Counted from the first letter of the stretch, positions 18,151 through 29,822 are shown. The stretch: DNA of 62,155 nucleotides from Thalassotalea sp. (GCA_022448425.1 JAKVCY010000151.1:1-62155); one strand, 5' to 3'. The notes: generated by a model from the letters alone, not told the origin. Translations and numbers: made by a program.

Positions 18151-18712
18151 TTTCTTGCAAGCTAGTTTCTCTCGCGCGAATAAAAAAGCTAAAGGCTTTA
18201 CATTACTTGAACTCGTCATCGGCATAGTGGTGTTGGCTATTTCTTTTTCTGTTATCACTAGTTTTATCGTCCCTCAATCAGAGCAAAGTGCCAACCAGAT
18301 CCATCAAATACGTGCCGCAGAGTTGGGGCAATCTTTGATGAATGAGATTTTAGCTAAAGCTTTTGATGAGCAGTCTGACCTCGTAGGAGGTGCAGTTCGC
18401 TGTGGTGAAACTGGTTTAAATGCCTGCACCATAAGTTCCAGTTTTGGGCCAGATGGTGCTGAAACAAGGGCTAGTTTTGACGATGTTGATGACTATCATA
18501 ACTTGAATGAAAGCGGTGACAACATTCAGGGTGTTTCAGGCGATAACTCACTTGTAGGTTTATATTCGGGCTACCGCGTTCAAGTCGCCGTTGCGTATGA
18601 TGATACATTCAACGGAAGTGACACAGGTTCGTTAGTTAAGCGCATCGATATCACTGTTACTACACCGAGTGGTGAAACTGTCCAGTTTGCGACCTATAAG
18701 GCGAACTTCTGA
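18140..18712 (+). CDS. mshD: MSHA minor pilin MshD
   Basis: The product has 190 residues from the ATG at 18140. The leader is longer than usual (about 19 residues, ending KAKG), then FTLLELVIGIVVLAISFSV. The globular domain holds a pair of cysteines (VRCGE, NACT). The start overlaps mshC and the stop overlaps mshO (TGATG), so the four genes mshCDOP are translationally coupled. Confidence 0.82.
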   Translation: MRSSFLQASFSRANKKAKGFTLLELVIGIVVLAISFSVITSFIVPQSEQSANQIHQIRAAELGQSLMNEILAKAFDEQSDLVGGAVRCGETGLNACTISSSFGPDGAETRASFDDVDDYHNLNESGDNIQGVSGDNSLVGLYSGYRVQVAVAYDDTFNGSDTGSLVKRIDITVTTPSGETVQFATYKANF

Positions 18713-19488
18713 TGATGAAACGTCGCAAGCTGCCACTGCATACCAAAGTCAAATACTCTCAGGGCTTTACGCTGGTCGAGATGGTTACCGTTATTATTTT
18801 ACTCGGCATTGTTTCACTTGGAGTGACGAGTCTACTGAGGTTCGGCACGCAAGCTTATGTCGATGTAACTGCCCGAGATGAATTAATTGCGAGTGGTCGA
18901 TTTGCTGTAGAGCGATTGAATCGCGAAATTCGCGCCGCTTTGCCTAATTCTGTAAAAGAAACCAGTGGTGGTACTTGTATTGAATTTGTGCCAACGGTTG
19001 GTAGTGCGATATACCAAGATGTGCCCGTTGGACCAGAGGCCAGTCGCAATACAATAGATATTATTCGATTCGATCAAACCTCGCCTGCTTATACAACACC
19101 TGAAAATTATGACGTTGTCGTTTATCCACTATATCCTGAAGATGTTTATGTCGCTGGAAATAACAAAACGGCAAGCTTACAAGGCTTAAATGAAACCACG
19201 ACCAATGAATGGGAACTTGTCTTAGCGGGGAGTATGTTATTTGCTGATGACTCACCAACCAGCCGCCTATTCTTTATAGAGAGGAATTCTGTTGAATTTT
19301 GCATTATTGGTAGCACGTTAACCCGCAATAATGTCTTAATGGCAGAAGATTTAAGTTTGGCATCAAGGTTTGAAGTTAATGAGGCAACCCATTTGAGAAA
19401 TGCTGTGGTAACCGCATTGTTGGTGTTTGAACGAGATGGTGAGCGCGTTACATTTAATAATGAAGTGCAGGTGATTAATGTTCCTTAA
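18712..19488 (+). CDS. mshO: MSHA pilin-like protein MshO
   Basis: The 258-residue product carries an intact prepilin site SQG/FTLVEMVTVIILLGIVSLG after a 19-residue leader. Length and position match MshO, a pseudopilin-like component of the pilus tip or initiation complex (PilW-like). The start overlaps the mshD stop by one base. Confidence 0.82.
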   Translation: MMKRRKLPLHTKVKYSQGFTLVEMVTVIILLGIVSLGVTSLLRFGTQAYVDVTARDELIASGRFAVERLNREIRAALPNSVKETSGGTCIEFVPTVGSAIYQDVPVGPEASRNTIDIIRFDQTSPAYTTPENYDVVVYPLYPEDVYVAGNNKTASLQGLNETTTNEWELVLAGSMLFADDSPTSRLFFIERNSVEFCIIGSTLTRNNVLMAEDLSLASRFEVNEATHLRNAVVTALLVFERDGERVTFNNEVQVINVP

Positions 19489-19975
19489 CCCCTCTTTCCA
19501 AAACAAGCGATTGGCGTCAGGAACTCGGGCTGGGCAGCGAGGTAGTTCGCTGGTGATTGCTATTTTTATTTTGGTGGTTATGTTGTTATTGGGGGTAGCA
19601 CTCACACGGGTACTGTCTACGAGCGGTGAAACAATTGCTTATGAAGTGGTCGGTGCTAGAGCTTATCAGGTTGCCAATATTGGTTTACAGCGCAGGCTTA
19701 CTGAGCTATTTCCATTAAATGAAACGGCTAACTATTGTAACGGAGATGATATCGCTGGTGTTGATCCTGACGGTAATGCCATTGTCATAAATAACGACTA
19801 CTTGACATCCATTAGTACTGTGACAGGTTTAAATACTTGTCAGGTCGTTGAAATGCAATGCACCGACTTTAAGGTTGATGATGTGGTTTATTATCGCCTG
19901 ACGTCGACAGGGCAATGTGGCGTCGGCGATGATACCGTCTCTCGTGTTGTTGAAGTTGAGGCACGCAGTTTATGA
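19478..19975 (+). CDS. mshP: MSHA biogenesis protein MshP (PilX-like)
   Basis: The 165-residue product has an N-terminal membrane helix (about 24-44, GSSLVIAIFILVVMLLLGVA) lacking the FTLIE motif, as in PilX/MshP proteins, and a globular domain with four or more cysteines. It overlaps mshO by 11 bases and mshQ by 4. Confidence 0.8.
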   Translation: MFLNPSFQNKRLASGTRAGQRGSSLVIAIFILVVMLLLGVALTRVLSTSGETIAYEVVGARAYQVANIGLQRRLTELFPLNETANYCNGDDIAGVDPDGNAIVINNDYLTSISTVTGLNTCQVVEMQCTDFKVDDVVYYRLTSTGQCGVGDDTVSRVVEVEARSL

Positions 19976-22900
19976 TGTTAACTATGCGCACTATTTTTAC
20001 ATGGATAATCTGTTTTTTTGCTCTTTCACCCGCATTTGCTTATGCAACGCAATGCAGTGCAATATTCCCTGGTAGTAATTCACTGGCATCTCCTGCTGGC
20101 GCTGTATTGGGGAGCGATGTCAATTGTGACGGCGGAAGTTGTCAACCTATCCCTAGCTTCGAACAAGTTATTCCGCTTCCGACAATTACCCCCACTACAC
20201 TTTTTAATAACAACAATTTATCAGATGGCGTATACGAGCACACCGGCTGGGGAATGGGGAATGGTCAGAACGTCAACTTCAATGGTTCGGGTACAGCAGT
20301 CATATACTTTAATGGTAGTGTTGACATTTCCAATAACACTAAGATTAATGATAACGGCTCTCCATCGAATGTTTTAATCGTGGTTTATGGCTCGCTAACT
20401 ATTAGACAGGGCGTAGATATAAACGCACATGTTTATGTCGCAGGGGCAACGACGATAGAACAAAATACAGAATTTAATGGTGCTTTATCTAGCGCAGGGC
20501 CTATTGTGGTTGGTAACAATGTTGACTTCACTTTCGATAGTGCTGATGTCGATGGGCTTAATGGTCACGGCTTTTGTGATTCTGGTCCGGAACTATTGTT
20601 GCACTTGCCACTAGATGAAGGTACAGGTCAAACAACAGCAGATCTGAGTAGCTATAATCGCTCAGTGATATTGGGAAATAGCAATAGTATAGATAGTCGT
20701 GATCCTACTTGGCTGTGTGAAGCGTCAGGGCATTTCATGAACTTTAATCGCTCGAGTAACCAGCACCTTGAAGTCGATGCGTTTACTCCTCCATCACAAG
20801 GCACTGTTGCGTTCTGGATGCGAGCATCTTCTTTAACCAATGCGCGGCAGAGAATATTTGGCTTTGGTGACGGCTGGGAAGCTCGCTGGGAAAGAAGTGA
20901 TAGACGCATTTATTGGGATGTAAACCGTCCTGGCAGCAATGGCACAATTCGAACTTCTAGTGCCGTAACAGAGCTCAATCAGTGGATACATTTCGCATTT
21001 ATGTCAGATGCCACTACTGGGGATTGGGCAGTCTATAAAAATGGTGTGTTGGAAAACTCTGGTAACACATCTCTAACTACTCAATCAGCATCAACGTTAT
21101 TTATTGGTGGTAGTAGTTGGCGCACGTCCGATGACCATTTTAGCGGCGATTTAGAGGATTTTAGGCTGTATCAGGGAGTTTTATCCTCAAGCGAGATAAG
21201 TGCATTAGCCAGCAATACGCCAACGGAAATAACCTGTGAAGTCACGCCAATCCTTAATTACCGGTTTGACGAATGTAGTTATACTGGCATATCTGGCGAT
21301 GTCTTAGACCAAACTAATAACTTTAGTGGTACTTCAAATGGCTTAACGTCGCCATCTGTTGACGCTGTCCTCAATAGCGCCTTAGATCTCAGCGCAGATG
21401 GAACGAGTGACTGGGTGCAAGTACCCAGCAATGGCATTGATGGTTTAGACGCATTGTCGCTATCTGTGTGGTTTAAAACAGACGAGAATAAGAGCCAACA
21501 AGAAATCTTCCAAGCACTAGGCAGTAGCACTGGCGATGATGAGTTTGAAGTTTATTTGCAAGGCGATGACGACGTAATCGTAAAAACTAAAGACGATAGC
21601 ACCACGTTATCAAGCAGCATCGATTTTGACGATAATCGCTGGTATCACATGGTCATTACACGTTCTGGTGAAGATGTTTGTTTGTACATTAATAGCGCAC
21701 TTCAAGACTGTGATGACGACCAAAACACTGGTCCACTATCTGTACCTAACGCTAATGCTGTGGTCATCGGCCAAGAACAAGATGCGTTTGGTGGGAATTT
21801 TAGTACATCACAGAATTTCGAAGGTCTGTTAGATGAGTTCAAATTGTTTGATGTCGCGCTGTCCAGCAATGATGTTCAAACGATTTACAATAATGAACTA
21901 GCTGGCAATAACTTTGACGGTAGCAACAGAGAACCCGTTGATTGTGTTTTAGAAGCCATCGCGTTTTATCAGTTCGAACAAGATAACTTCTTATCTGGTA
22001 TCGAAGATTCAACCAGCAACGCATTTACCGCTACTAATCTTGGCGGTGCACTTGATAACGATAGTCAATATTGCCGTGGCTTTGAATCTAATGGTGACAA
22101 CAATTCTGATACTACATCAAATGCGTTTATTACGCCCATTGATGTGGATGCTGACATTGGTGTTCGCGGTACTATAAGTTTCTGGTTCAACAGTGACATT
22201 GACTGGAACGACGAGCAAGAGCGCGTACTATTTGATGCGTCAATGTGTGATAATCCGAACAATTGTCGTACGAGTGACAAGTATTTCACATTAGAGATTC
22301 GCAGCGATGGGCGTTTAAAATTCAATTTTGAGGATGCCAGTGATCGTGATTTTAGCCTCACAGAACCGTCAATTTCTGCACGAGATGCCGATACTTGGTA
22401 TTACATCACTACCACTTGGGATTTTCAAAGCAACAACTTTCAGCTCTATGTCGATGGTGTTCAGAGGTTCTCGAGGTCGGTAAACAATTTAAACAATAGA
22501 ATTGAAGATCTCGGTAACTTAGTCTTTGGTGACAATTCCTCTGGATATACGGGCAACGGTGATAGCAGTCTTGCCTCGCCGCTATCGTCACATGGACGTT
22601 TTGACGAAGTTAAAATTTACAATACTGTTATTAGTCAATCGCAAATAGAAGCTGATATGCAAGGCACTGATTGTGATAGTAATCCGCTATTCCAATTTAC
22701 TCACGATGGCAATGGCATCACTTGCCAATCAGATCCGGTTAACGTAATTGCTTGTAGTAATGCGACTTGTACTTCGACAGATACGTCGGTTAATACCAGC
22801 ATCGACTTGGTTGTCAGTAATGGCGATTCAATAACGGTCGATATTGTTAATGGTGTAGGAGCTACGGCATTTAATTATACCGATACATCAACGCCAGCAA

Positions 22901-24759
22901 TTTTGTCATCTTCTGCTGACTATTTGTGTACCAATACATCGCTTAGCAACAGTTTAGGTCAAACGGATGCTGATTGTGGCCTTAACTTCAGTGATGCAGG
23001 CTTTGTGTTTAGCACTATCGGTAACCAAATCGCAGGTGTTGGCTACGATGGCATTACTATCACTGCAATTGAAGCGAATGAAACTGGTGCTTGTAGTGCA
23101 CTCTTTACGAGTCCTACACAGGTTGGCTTGGCGATACGTTACTTAGCGCCTAATACGACAACCAGTAATACGTACACGATTGGCGGAACGAGCATCAATA
23201 AAAGCACGGTTGCACCAATCACCTATACCGATATCGACCTGAATTTTAATGCTTCCGGTGTTGCAACATTACCAGAGAATATCTACTACGACGCAGGCCA
23301 AATATCCTTGTCAGCATATAAAGTGATTCCGGCTTCGGGTAATCAAGTGGAAGTTGCTTTAGCTGGCAGTAGTAATAGCTTTTGGGTGAGACCGGATAGC
23401 TTTATTCTTACAAGCCCATTGGCAGGGGCGAGTGGTACTCATGCAGCTGGCGACGATTTTAACTATGAAATTAATGCGGTTAATCGCCAAGGTAATACTA
23501 CCAGCAACTATCGCCCCAGTAGTAGTGTACAAGCTTCAGTAGTAAGAGTTACGCCAACATCAAATGATGCCACTAATGGCACTTTCACCTTTGATGACGC
23601 TTTGGGTGGGCAAGTCGTGGCCTCCAGTGAAAGCTTCAGCAATGTTAACTTTGATTTTCAGGACATCGGTATTGCTACCCTCAGCACCGGTGCCTATTCG
23701 GAAGTTGGCAGTGTTTCATTGGATGTGCGCGATAATAATTATGCAGGGCTCGGCTTAGTTGTCGATGCTGATGCCATCGTTCTCGGGCGCTTTACGCCTA
23801 AATATTTCGAACAGACGGTGATTGAGCATGGCCAAATTACAGGGCAATGTGGCGCTTGGGCATACTCTGGGCAATTAAAAACTGACGGCAATGGTACAAT
23901 TGGTTACGGCGTAGCCCCGACACTATTGATTGTTGCTAAAAACGCAGATGGCGATACAACGCTTAACTACCGAAATTTTGGCGGTGGTGATAATCACAGC
24001 TTTCTCAGCAATAGTAGTGTTACGGTTATACCGCCAACAGAAGATATCGCATTAGGGGCTGAATCTAAGCCTTTATTACTTTCAGGTACCTTATTTGAAG
24101 GGATGTTGACGCAAAAGCTCGATCAATCTAACGCAGTCGTCAGTGGTGAGTTCACTTACACATTCAGTACCGGTGATCACTATGTTTATACGCGGGTTCT
24201 TAACGCTGTTGTTACGCCATTTAATGCGCAATTTGATATCGCTGTCGATAGTATTACAGATTCTGACGGAGTAATCGCAACTATCCTTAATAATGTTGAA
24301 ATCAGAGGAAATACCCAGATTCGTTTTGGACGTCTGTTGCTTGAAAACGCCTACGGTCCCGAAACAAGTGCACTGGCTCAAACGTTTAAAACGCAATACT
24401 TAACCAACGCAGCAACAATGTCGTTTACTAACAACACTGATGACAGCTGCTCACCCATCTCGGCAGATAATGCCAATTGGATAATTACCGACAATGATAA
24501 TAGTGAAGGGCTAACAGCGAGTGATATTAGCAGAGACGGTAGTGATGGCACAATGCTCTTGGGCGAATTTGATGGCATTTCACTACGTAGCACCAATAAT
24601 GAACAAGGCAGTGTGAATGTTGAATACTCTACCCTTGATTGGTTGAAGTTCGATTGGAATGGCGATGGGGTCTATGACAATAATGCAAATGCGGTGGCGA
24701 CATTTGGACGTTATCGCGGCAACGATAGAATTATTTATTGGCGTGAAGTTAATAACTGA
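19972..24759 (+). CDS. mshQ: MshQ-like giant surface protein with LamG domains
   Basis: The 1595-residue secreted protein has a signal peptide ending near AYA. After an N-terminal beta-rich region (about 30-200), three concanavalin A/LamG-like domains follow (about 205-400, 425-640 and 665-895), each with a WYHM/WIHFAF-type strand and a GxxDEFKLFD or DFRLYQ end motif. The C-terminal 700 residues match the large domain found at the end of MshQ proteins. It is the last gene of the locus and in related loci is thought to sit at the pilus tip; LamG domains suggest glycan or matrix binding, an inference. Confidence 0.85.
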   Translation: MMLTMRTIFTWIICFFALSPAFAYATQCSAIFPGSNSLASPAGAVLGSDVNCDGGSCQPIPSFEQVIPLPTITPTTLFNNNNLSDGVYEHTGWGMGNGQNVNFNGSGTAVIYFNGSVDISNNTKINDNGSPSNVLIVVYGSLTIRQGVDINAHVYVAGATTIEQNTEFNGALSSAGPIVVGNNVDFTFDSADVDGLNGHGFCDSGPELLLHLPLDEGTGQTTADLSSYNRSVILGNSNSIDSRDPTWLCEASGHFMNFNRSSNQHLEVDAFTPPSQGTVAFWMRASSLTNARQRIFGFGDGWEARWERSDRRIYWDVNRPGSNGTIRTSSAVTELNQWIHFAFMSDATTGDWAVYKNGVLENSGNTSLTTQSASTLFIGGSSWRTSDDHFSGDLEDFRLYQGVLSSSEISALASNTPTEITCEVTPILNYRFDECSYTGISGDVLDQTNNFSGTSNGLTSPSVDAVLNSALDLSADGTSDWVQVPSNGIDGLDALSLSVWFKTDENKSQQEIFQALGSSTGDDEFEVYLQGDDDVIVKTKDDSTTLSSSIDFDDNRWYHMVITRSGEDVCLYINSALQDCDDDQNTGPLSVPNANAVVIGQEQDAFGGNFSTSQNFEGLLDEFKLFDVALSSNDVQTIYNNELAGNNFDGSNREPVDCVLEAIAFYQFEQDNFLSGIEDSTSNAFTATNLGGALDNDSQYCRGFESNGDNNSDTTSNAFITPIDVDADIGVRGTISFWFNSDIDWNDEQERVLFDASMCDNPNNCRTSDKYFTLEIRSDGRLKFNFEDASDRDFSLTEPSISARDADTWYYITTTWDFQSNNFQLYVDGVQRFSRSVNNLNNRIEDLGNLVFGDNSSGYTGNGDSSLASPLSSHGRFDEVKIYNTVISQSQIEADMQGTDCDSNPLFQFTHDGNGITCQSDPVNVIACSNATCTSTDTSVNTSIDLVVSNGDSITVDIVNGVGATAFNYTDTSTPAILSSSADYLCTNTSLSNSLGQTDADCGLNFSDAGFVFSTIGNQIAGVGYDGITITAIEANETGACSALFTSPTQVGLAIRYLAPNTTTSNTYTIGGTSINKSTVAPITYTDIDLNFNASGVATLPENIYYDAGQISLSAYKVIPASGNQVEVALAGSSNSFWVRPDSFILTSPLAGASGTHAAGDDFNYEINAVNRQGNTTSNYRPSSSVQASVVRVTPTSNDATNGTFTFDDALGGQVVASSESFSNVNFDFQDIGIATLSTGAYSEVGSVSLDVRDNNYAGLGLVVDADAIVLGRFTPKYFEQTVIEHGQITGQCGAWAYSGQLKTDGNGTIGYGVAPTLLIVAKNADGDTTLNYRNFGGGDNHSFLSNSSVTVIPPTEDIALGAESKPLLLSGTLFEGMLTQKLDQSNAVVSGEFTYTFSTGDHYVYTRVLNAVVTPFNAQFDIAVDSITDSDGVIATILNNVEIRGNTQIRFGRLLLENAYGPETSALAQTFKTQYLTNAATMSFTNNTDDSCSPISADNANWIITDNDNSEGLTASDISRDGSDGTMLLGEFDGISLRSTNNEQGSVNVEYSTLDWLKFDWNGDGVYDNNANAVATFGRYRGNDRIIYWREVNN

Positions 24760-24924
24760 TTAAGTCATTAGCATGTAAAATTGAAATGCCGAGTTTTTTG
24801 CAGCGCGAAATTGAGGATATCTGACAGATAAACTTACATTTATGTTGGTTTTTTCACCGTTTCGATCCAAAACTGGAAAAAACTTCGCTTTTCCCACATT
24901 TTTTTCTTAAAGTGTGCACACAAG

Positions 24925-24937
24925 CCAGTAATACTGG
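24925..24937. promoter_or_regulatory. Palindrome upstream of mreB
   Basis: CCAGTA-A-TACTGG lies directly before a TATGAT -10-like box (24940-24945) in the mreB leader. It could be an operator; no matching regulator is visible in the window. Confidence 0.25.
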
Positions 24938-24997
24938 GTTATGATAACTCGATCATTATGCGTTAATTTAGAAGAATAAATAAGTTCCTCTCGCTAA

Positions 24998-26071
<1,074 letters not shown>

Positions 26072-26078
26072 CCTAAAT

Positions 26079-26106
26079 AGTGCCAGCTTAGCTGGCACTT
26101 TTCTTT
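26079..26106 (+). terminator. Intrinsic terminator/attenuator between mreB and mreC
   Basis: AGTGCCAGC (26079-26087), loop TTA, GCTGGCACT (26091-26099), then a T-rich tract. The perfect 9-bp stem lies in the 38-base mreB-mreC gap, so it probably lowers mreCD expression relative to mreB rather than ending the operon. Confidence 0.7.
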
Positions 26107-26109
26107 TAT

Positions 26110-26997
26110 ATGAATCCAATATTCAAACATGGCCCGTCAGCCCAGCACCGTTTAGTGATAGTTTTGATGCTATCTGGCTTGCTGGTATTTTTTGATCACA
26201 AAATGGCGAGCTTTGAAGGTGTAAGAGGCTACTTACAATCGGTGGTTAGCCCGTTGCAATATATCGCCAATACACCTAAACAAATGACCATTTGGGCGGC
26301 AGAAAACCTAGTTACACGTAAAACGCTAATGGAAGATAATCAAGCGTTGAAAGTGAATGAGTTACTGCTCAAAGAACAATTGATTGAGCTTGAAATCGTA
26401 AAACAAGAAAATGAGCGTCTGCGCTCTTTACTTGCTTCTCCACTGCGCTCCGAGCACAAGAAAATGGTTGCTGAGATTCTCGCGGTAGATAGCGATCCAT
26501 ATTCTCACCAGATCGTGATTAACCGCGGCGCCAATGATGGCGTTTATGAAGGGCAGCCAGTGCTCGATGAGAACGGTATTGTCGGCCAAATTCTGCATGT
26601 GGGTACGACCACGAGCCGTGTCATTCTTATCACTGATTTATCTCACGCTGTCCCTGTGCGGGTAATGCGCAACGGCACACGCTTGATAGCTTCTGGCACA
26701 GGCAGAGTAGAAAGGTTATCTCATACCCATGTGTCTCACTCTGCAGATATCCAATCCGGTGATTTGCTTGTAACCTCTGGCCTTGGTGGCAAATATCCAG
26801 AGGGTTACCCAGTTTCAACTGTGATATTAGTGCGTAAAGACGAGTCACGTCCTTTTGCGCAAGTGTTATCTAAGCCTGTTGCTGATATCGATAAGTTAAG
26901 ATACTTACTTTTATTGTGGCCAAGTGCGCCGTCGAGCATGTTTGCGCCGAAGCCACAAACGCGCCCAACACAGGAGAATGACAATGCTAGCCAATAA
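26110..26997 (+). CDS. mreC: Rod shape-determining protein MreC
   Basis: The 295-residue bitopic protein has one membrane segment (about 14-30), a coiled coil (about 65-110, NQALKVNELLLKEQLIELE) and two periplasmic beta-barrels with VNRGANDGVYEGQPV-type and DLLVTSGLGGKYPEGYPV motifs, all typical for MreC. It couples MreB to PBP2/RodA. The ribosome binding site is weak and the mRNA leader contains the hairpin at 26079-26099. Confidence 0.95.
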   Translation: MNPIFKHGPSAQHRLVIVLMLSGLLVFFDHKMASFEGVRGYLQSVVSPLQYIANTPKQMTIWAAENLVTRKTLMEDNQALKVNELLLKEQLIELEIVKQENERLRSLLASPLRSEHKKMVAEILAVDSDPYSHQIVINRGANDGVYEGQPVLDENGIVGQILHVGTTTSRVILITDLSHAVPVRVMRNGTRLIASGTGRVERLSHTHVSHSADIQSGDLLVTSGLGGKYPEGYPVSTVILVRKDESRPFAQVLSKPVADIDKLRYLLLLWPSAPSSMFAPKPQTRPTQENDNASQ

Positions 26998-27463
26998 CGG
27001 CATTATTATCCTGTTTAGTCTTTTAATCGCACTGGTTGCTAGCATTATGCCGATGCCACTTAAAGTGGATGCTTTTCGCCCTGATTGGGTACTGATTGTA
27101 TTGGTTTACTGGAGCTTGGCGTTGCCTAATCGCGTTAGCGTGTTAACTGCCTGGGTGATGGGATTGCTGCTTGATGTCTTGTTGGGCTCAGTGTTGGGTG
27201 TTCATGCCGCAGCGATGGCGATTTCGGTGTACATCTCAGCAGTAAATTTCCAGAAGATTCGTAACTTCTCTGTGTGGCAACAATCACTTATCATAGGCGT
27301 GATTGCAGCGCTCTATCATTTGTTAGTGTTTTGGATGCAGCGCATCTTGACGGACATTGTATTTTTACCAAGCTACTTGTATCCGGTCGTAACTGCGATG
27401 GTGATTTGGCCTTGGGTATTTTTATTACTGAGAAAAGTGCGTCGCCATTTTAAAATTTCATAG
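26984..27463 (+). CDS. mreD: Rod shape-determining membrane protein MreD
   Basis: The product has 159 residues from the ATG at 26984, chosen because CAGGAG lies 7 bases upstream and MLANNGIIILFSLLIALVAS is a normal MreD start; longer in-frame starts lie inside mreC. About five membrane helices are visible, including VDAFRPDWVLIVLVYW, the MreD hallmark. It overlaps mreC by 14 bases. Confidence 0.93.
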   Translation: MLANNGIIILFSLLIALVASIMPMPLKVDAFRPDWVLIVLVYWSLALPNRVSVLTAWVMGLLLDVLLGSVLGVHAAAMAISVYISAVNFQKIRNFSVWQQSLIIGVIAALYHLLVFWMQRILTDIVFLPSYLYPVVTAMVIWPWVFLLLRKVRRHFKIS

Positions 27464-27552
27464 CAAACGAATACGATCTGGAAGGCTTTTACTTAGCTTA
27501 CTTGAATGTGTTTGTGTGAAAAGGCCTGATATAGAAAAGGTAATATTCATTC

Positions 27553-28143
27553 ATGACTAACTTAATTTTAGCGTCGCAATCACCAAGACGAAAATCTTTG
27601 CTTACACAGTTAGGCTATGAGTTTAGCTGCATGCCCGCCAATATCGATGAAACGCCTAAAGTTGGCGAACAACCTGCTGATTATGTCGCCAGGTTGTCGT
27701 TTGAAAAAGCTACCAATATTGCCGATTCGATAATTGCAGATTTAACCGAAGACAAAACACCTTTTGCGGTATTGGGCAGCGATACTTCAGTTGTCATAGA
27801 CGGTAGAATTCTCGGTAAACCAGAAGACTTCAATGATTTCGCAGATATGATGAACTTGCTGTCTGGTAATTGCCATCAAGTCATGACGGCAATCTCAGTT
27901 GTTACGAATCAAACTAGTGAAACACAAGTTATCGTTGCCGATGTTTACTTTGCCTCATTAACTGAACAAGACATAAAAGCGTACTGGGAAACAGGTGAGC
28001 CGCAAGACAAAGCGGGTGGCTACGGTATTCAAGGTATTGCAGGGAAGTTTGTTACTAAGATTAATGGTAGCTACTCTGCCATAGTCGGACTACCATTATA
28101 CGAGACAAATCAATTGCTTAATCAGATGCTGACTGTAAATTAA
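27553..28143 (+). CDS. maf: Maf-family nucleotide pyrophosphatase (YhdE type)
   Basis: The 196-residue product starts MTNLILASQSPRRKSLLTQL with the Maf SPRR motif, then IDETP, FEKA, VLGSDTSVVIDGRILGKP and the C-terminal DKAGGYGIQGIAG motif. Maf proteins hydrolyse dTTP/UTP and modified nucleotides and can halt septation when overproduced. Its place between mreD and rng is the conserved gammaproteobacterial order. Confidence 0.95.
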   Translation: MTNLILASQSPRRKSLLTQLGYEFSCMPANIDETPKVGEQPADYVARLSFEKATNIADSIIADLTEDKTPFAVLGSDTSVVIDGRILGKPEDFNDFADMMNLLSGNCHQVMTAISVVTNQTSETQVIVADVYFASLTEQDIKAYWETGEPQDKAGGYGIQGIAGKFVTKINGSYSAIVGLPLYETNQLLNQMLTVN

Positions 28144-28285
28144 GACAGCTAGCAACTTAAAAGTGCCAATTAAATCAAGGTAAGAGCAAAAGTTATAGGC
28201 AAAGGTATTTTAGATTAGTCGGTGTTAGCCGCAAACTAGCGGTAATCGAATAAAGTTTAAGTAAAACAAGGAGTAAAGTAGCGAA

Positions 28286-29761
28286 ATGAGTGGTGAGTTA
28301 TTAATCAATGTTACTCCAAGTGAGACACGTGTAGCGTTAATCGAAAACGGTGTGTTGCAGGAACTTCATGTTGAACGAGAGGCCAAACGAGGCCTCGTCG
28401 GCAATATCTATTTAGGTAAAGTAATCCGAGTCTTGCCAGGAATGCAGGCTGCCTTTGTCGATATCAACCTAGATAAAGCGGCATTTCTTCACGCGTCTGA
28501 TATCCACTCTAAATTAATGATCAACGAAGACGGAAAAGAAGTTAAAGAAGCGGAACAAGTGCCAGACATCCGCACTTTGGTTCATGAAGGGCAGTACATC
28601 ATGGTGCAGGTGGTAAAAGATCCACTTGGCACCAAAGGCGCTCGTTTGACTACTGATATCACCATCGCTTCTCGTTATCTTGTGCTTATGCCGAACGCTA
28701 GTCATGCAGGAATCTCCCAACGGATAGAAGATGTAGGTGAGAGAAATCGTTTACGTGATATTGTTGTGCCTTATTGTGATGATACTCATGGCTTTATCGT
28801 TCGCACTGCCGCAGAAGGGGCTGGTGAATTAGAGCTTGCTCATGATGCAGAGTTTTTGCGACGTGTATGGAACAAGGTGCGCGAACGTAAAGAACGAAAG
28901 CAAACTAAAGCGCCTATATATCAAGACTTGTCTCTGGCGTTTCGCGTTATTCGTGACTTCTTTGGCACAGAACTAGAACGTATTCGCATTGATTCAAAAT
29001 TAACTTACGATCAGCTATGTGAATTTACGCAAGAGTTTGTACCTAACTTAGCATCGGTCATTGAATACTATCCTGGTGAGCGGCCAATCTTTGATTTGTT
29101 TGATGTTGAAGCCGAAATTCAGCGCGCACTCGATAGGAAAATAACACTTAAATCAGGCGGTTACCTCATTATTGATCAAACTGAAGCAATGACCACTATT
29201 GATATCAATACAGGTGCCTTTGTTGGCCACCGCAATTTAGAAGAAACCATCTTTAGTACCAATATAGAAGCAACACAAGCCATTGCCCGTCAGCTTAGGT
29301 TAAGGAACCTAGGTGGTATAATCATTGTCGACTTTATCGATATGGACAATGAAGACCATAAAAAGCGTGTCTTACATAGCCTTGAAATGGCGATGGCGAA
29401 AGATAAAGTTAAATTTAGTATTCACGGTTTTTCATCGCTCGGGCTTGTTGAAATGACGCGTAAGCGGACAAGAGAAAGCTTAGAACATATTCTCTGTGAC
29501 GAATGTCCGGTTTGTGATGGCAAGGGCTCGTTGAAAACCGTAGAGACTGTATGTTTTGAAATTCTGCGTGAAATCGTCCGTGTTAATCGCGCCTATGATG
29601 CAGATCAGTTCATAGTTTATGCCTCTAAGGCCGTTAGTGAGTCATTACTTAATGATGAGTATCACAACTTAGCAGAGCTTGAAGTGTTTATTGGAAAATT
29701 AATTAAAGTGCAGACAGAGTCTATGTATAATCAGGAGCAGTTTGACGTTGTTATGATGTAA
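28286..29761 (+). CDS. rng: Ribonuclease G
   Basis: The 491-residue RNase E/G family protein has an S1-like domain (about 39-125), the 5' sensor region, and the catalytic DNase I-like domain with IDINTGAFVG near residue 305 and VDFIDMD near 348, which carry the metal-binding aspartates. A CDECPVC zinc-link lies near 403. It processes 16S rRNA 5' ends and decays some mRNAs. GGAG precedes the ATG. Confidence 0.96.
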   Translation: MSGELLINVTPSETRVALIENGVLQELHVEREAKRGLVGNIYLGKVIRVLPGMQAAFVDINLDKAAFLHASDIHSKLMINEDGKEVKEAEQVPDIRTLVHEGQYIMVQVVKDPLGTKGARLTTDITIASRYLVLMPNASHAGISQRIEDVGERNRLRDIVVPYCDDTHGFIVRTAAEGAGELELAHDAEFLRRVWNKVRERKERKQTKAPIYQDLSLAFRVIRDFFGTELERIRIDSKLTYDQLCEFTQEFVPNLASVIEYYPGERPIFDLFDVEAEIQRALDRKITLKSGGYLIIDQTEAMTTIDINTGAFVGHRNLEETIFSTNIEATQAIARQLRLRNLGGIIIVDFIDMDNEDHKKRVLHSLEMAMAKDKVKFSIHGFSSLGLVEMTRKRTRESLEHILCDECPVCDGKGSLKTVETVCFEILREIVRVNRAYDADQFIVYASKAVSESLLNDEYHNLAELEVFIGKLIKVQTESMYNQEQFDVVMM

Positions 29762-29822
29762 CAGCGCCAATTAACTGCCGTGCTTGGCAAATTGACTGTC
29801 TATCAGTAGTAAAGGTTATCGT

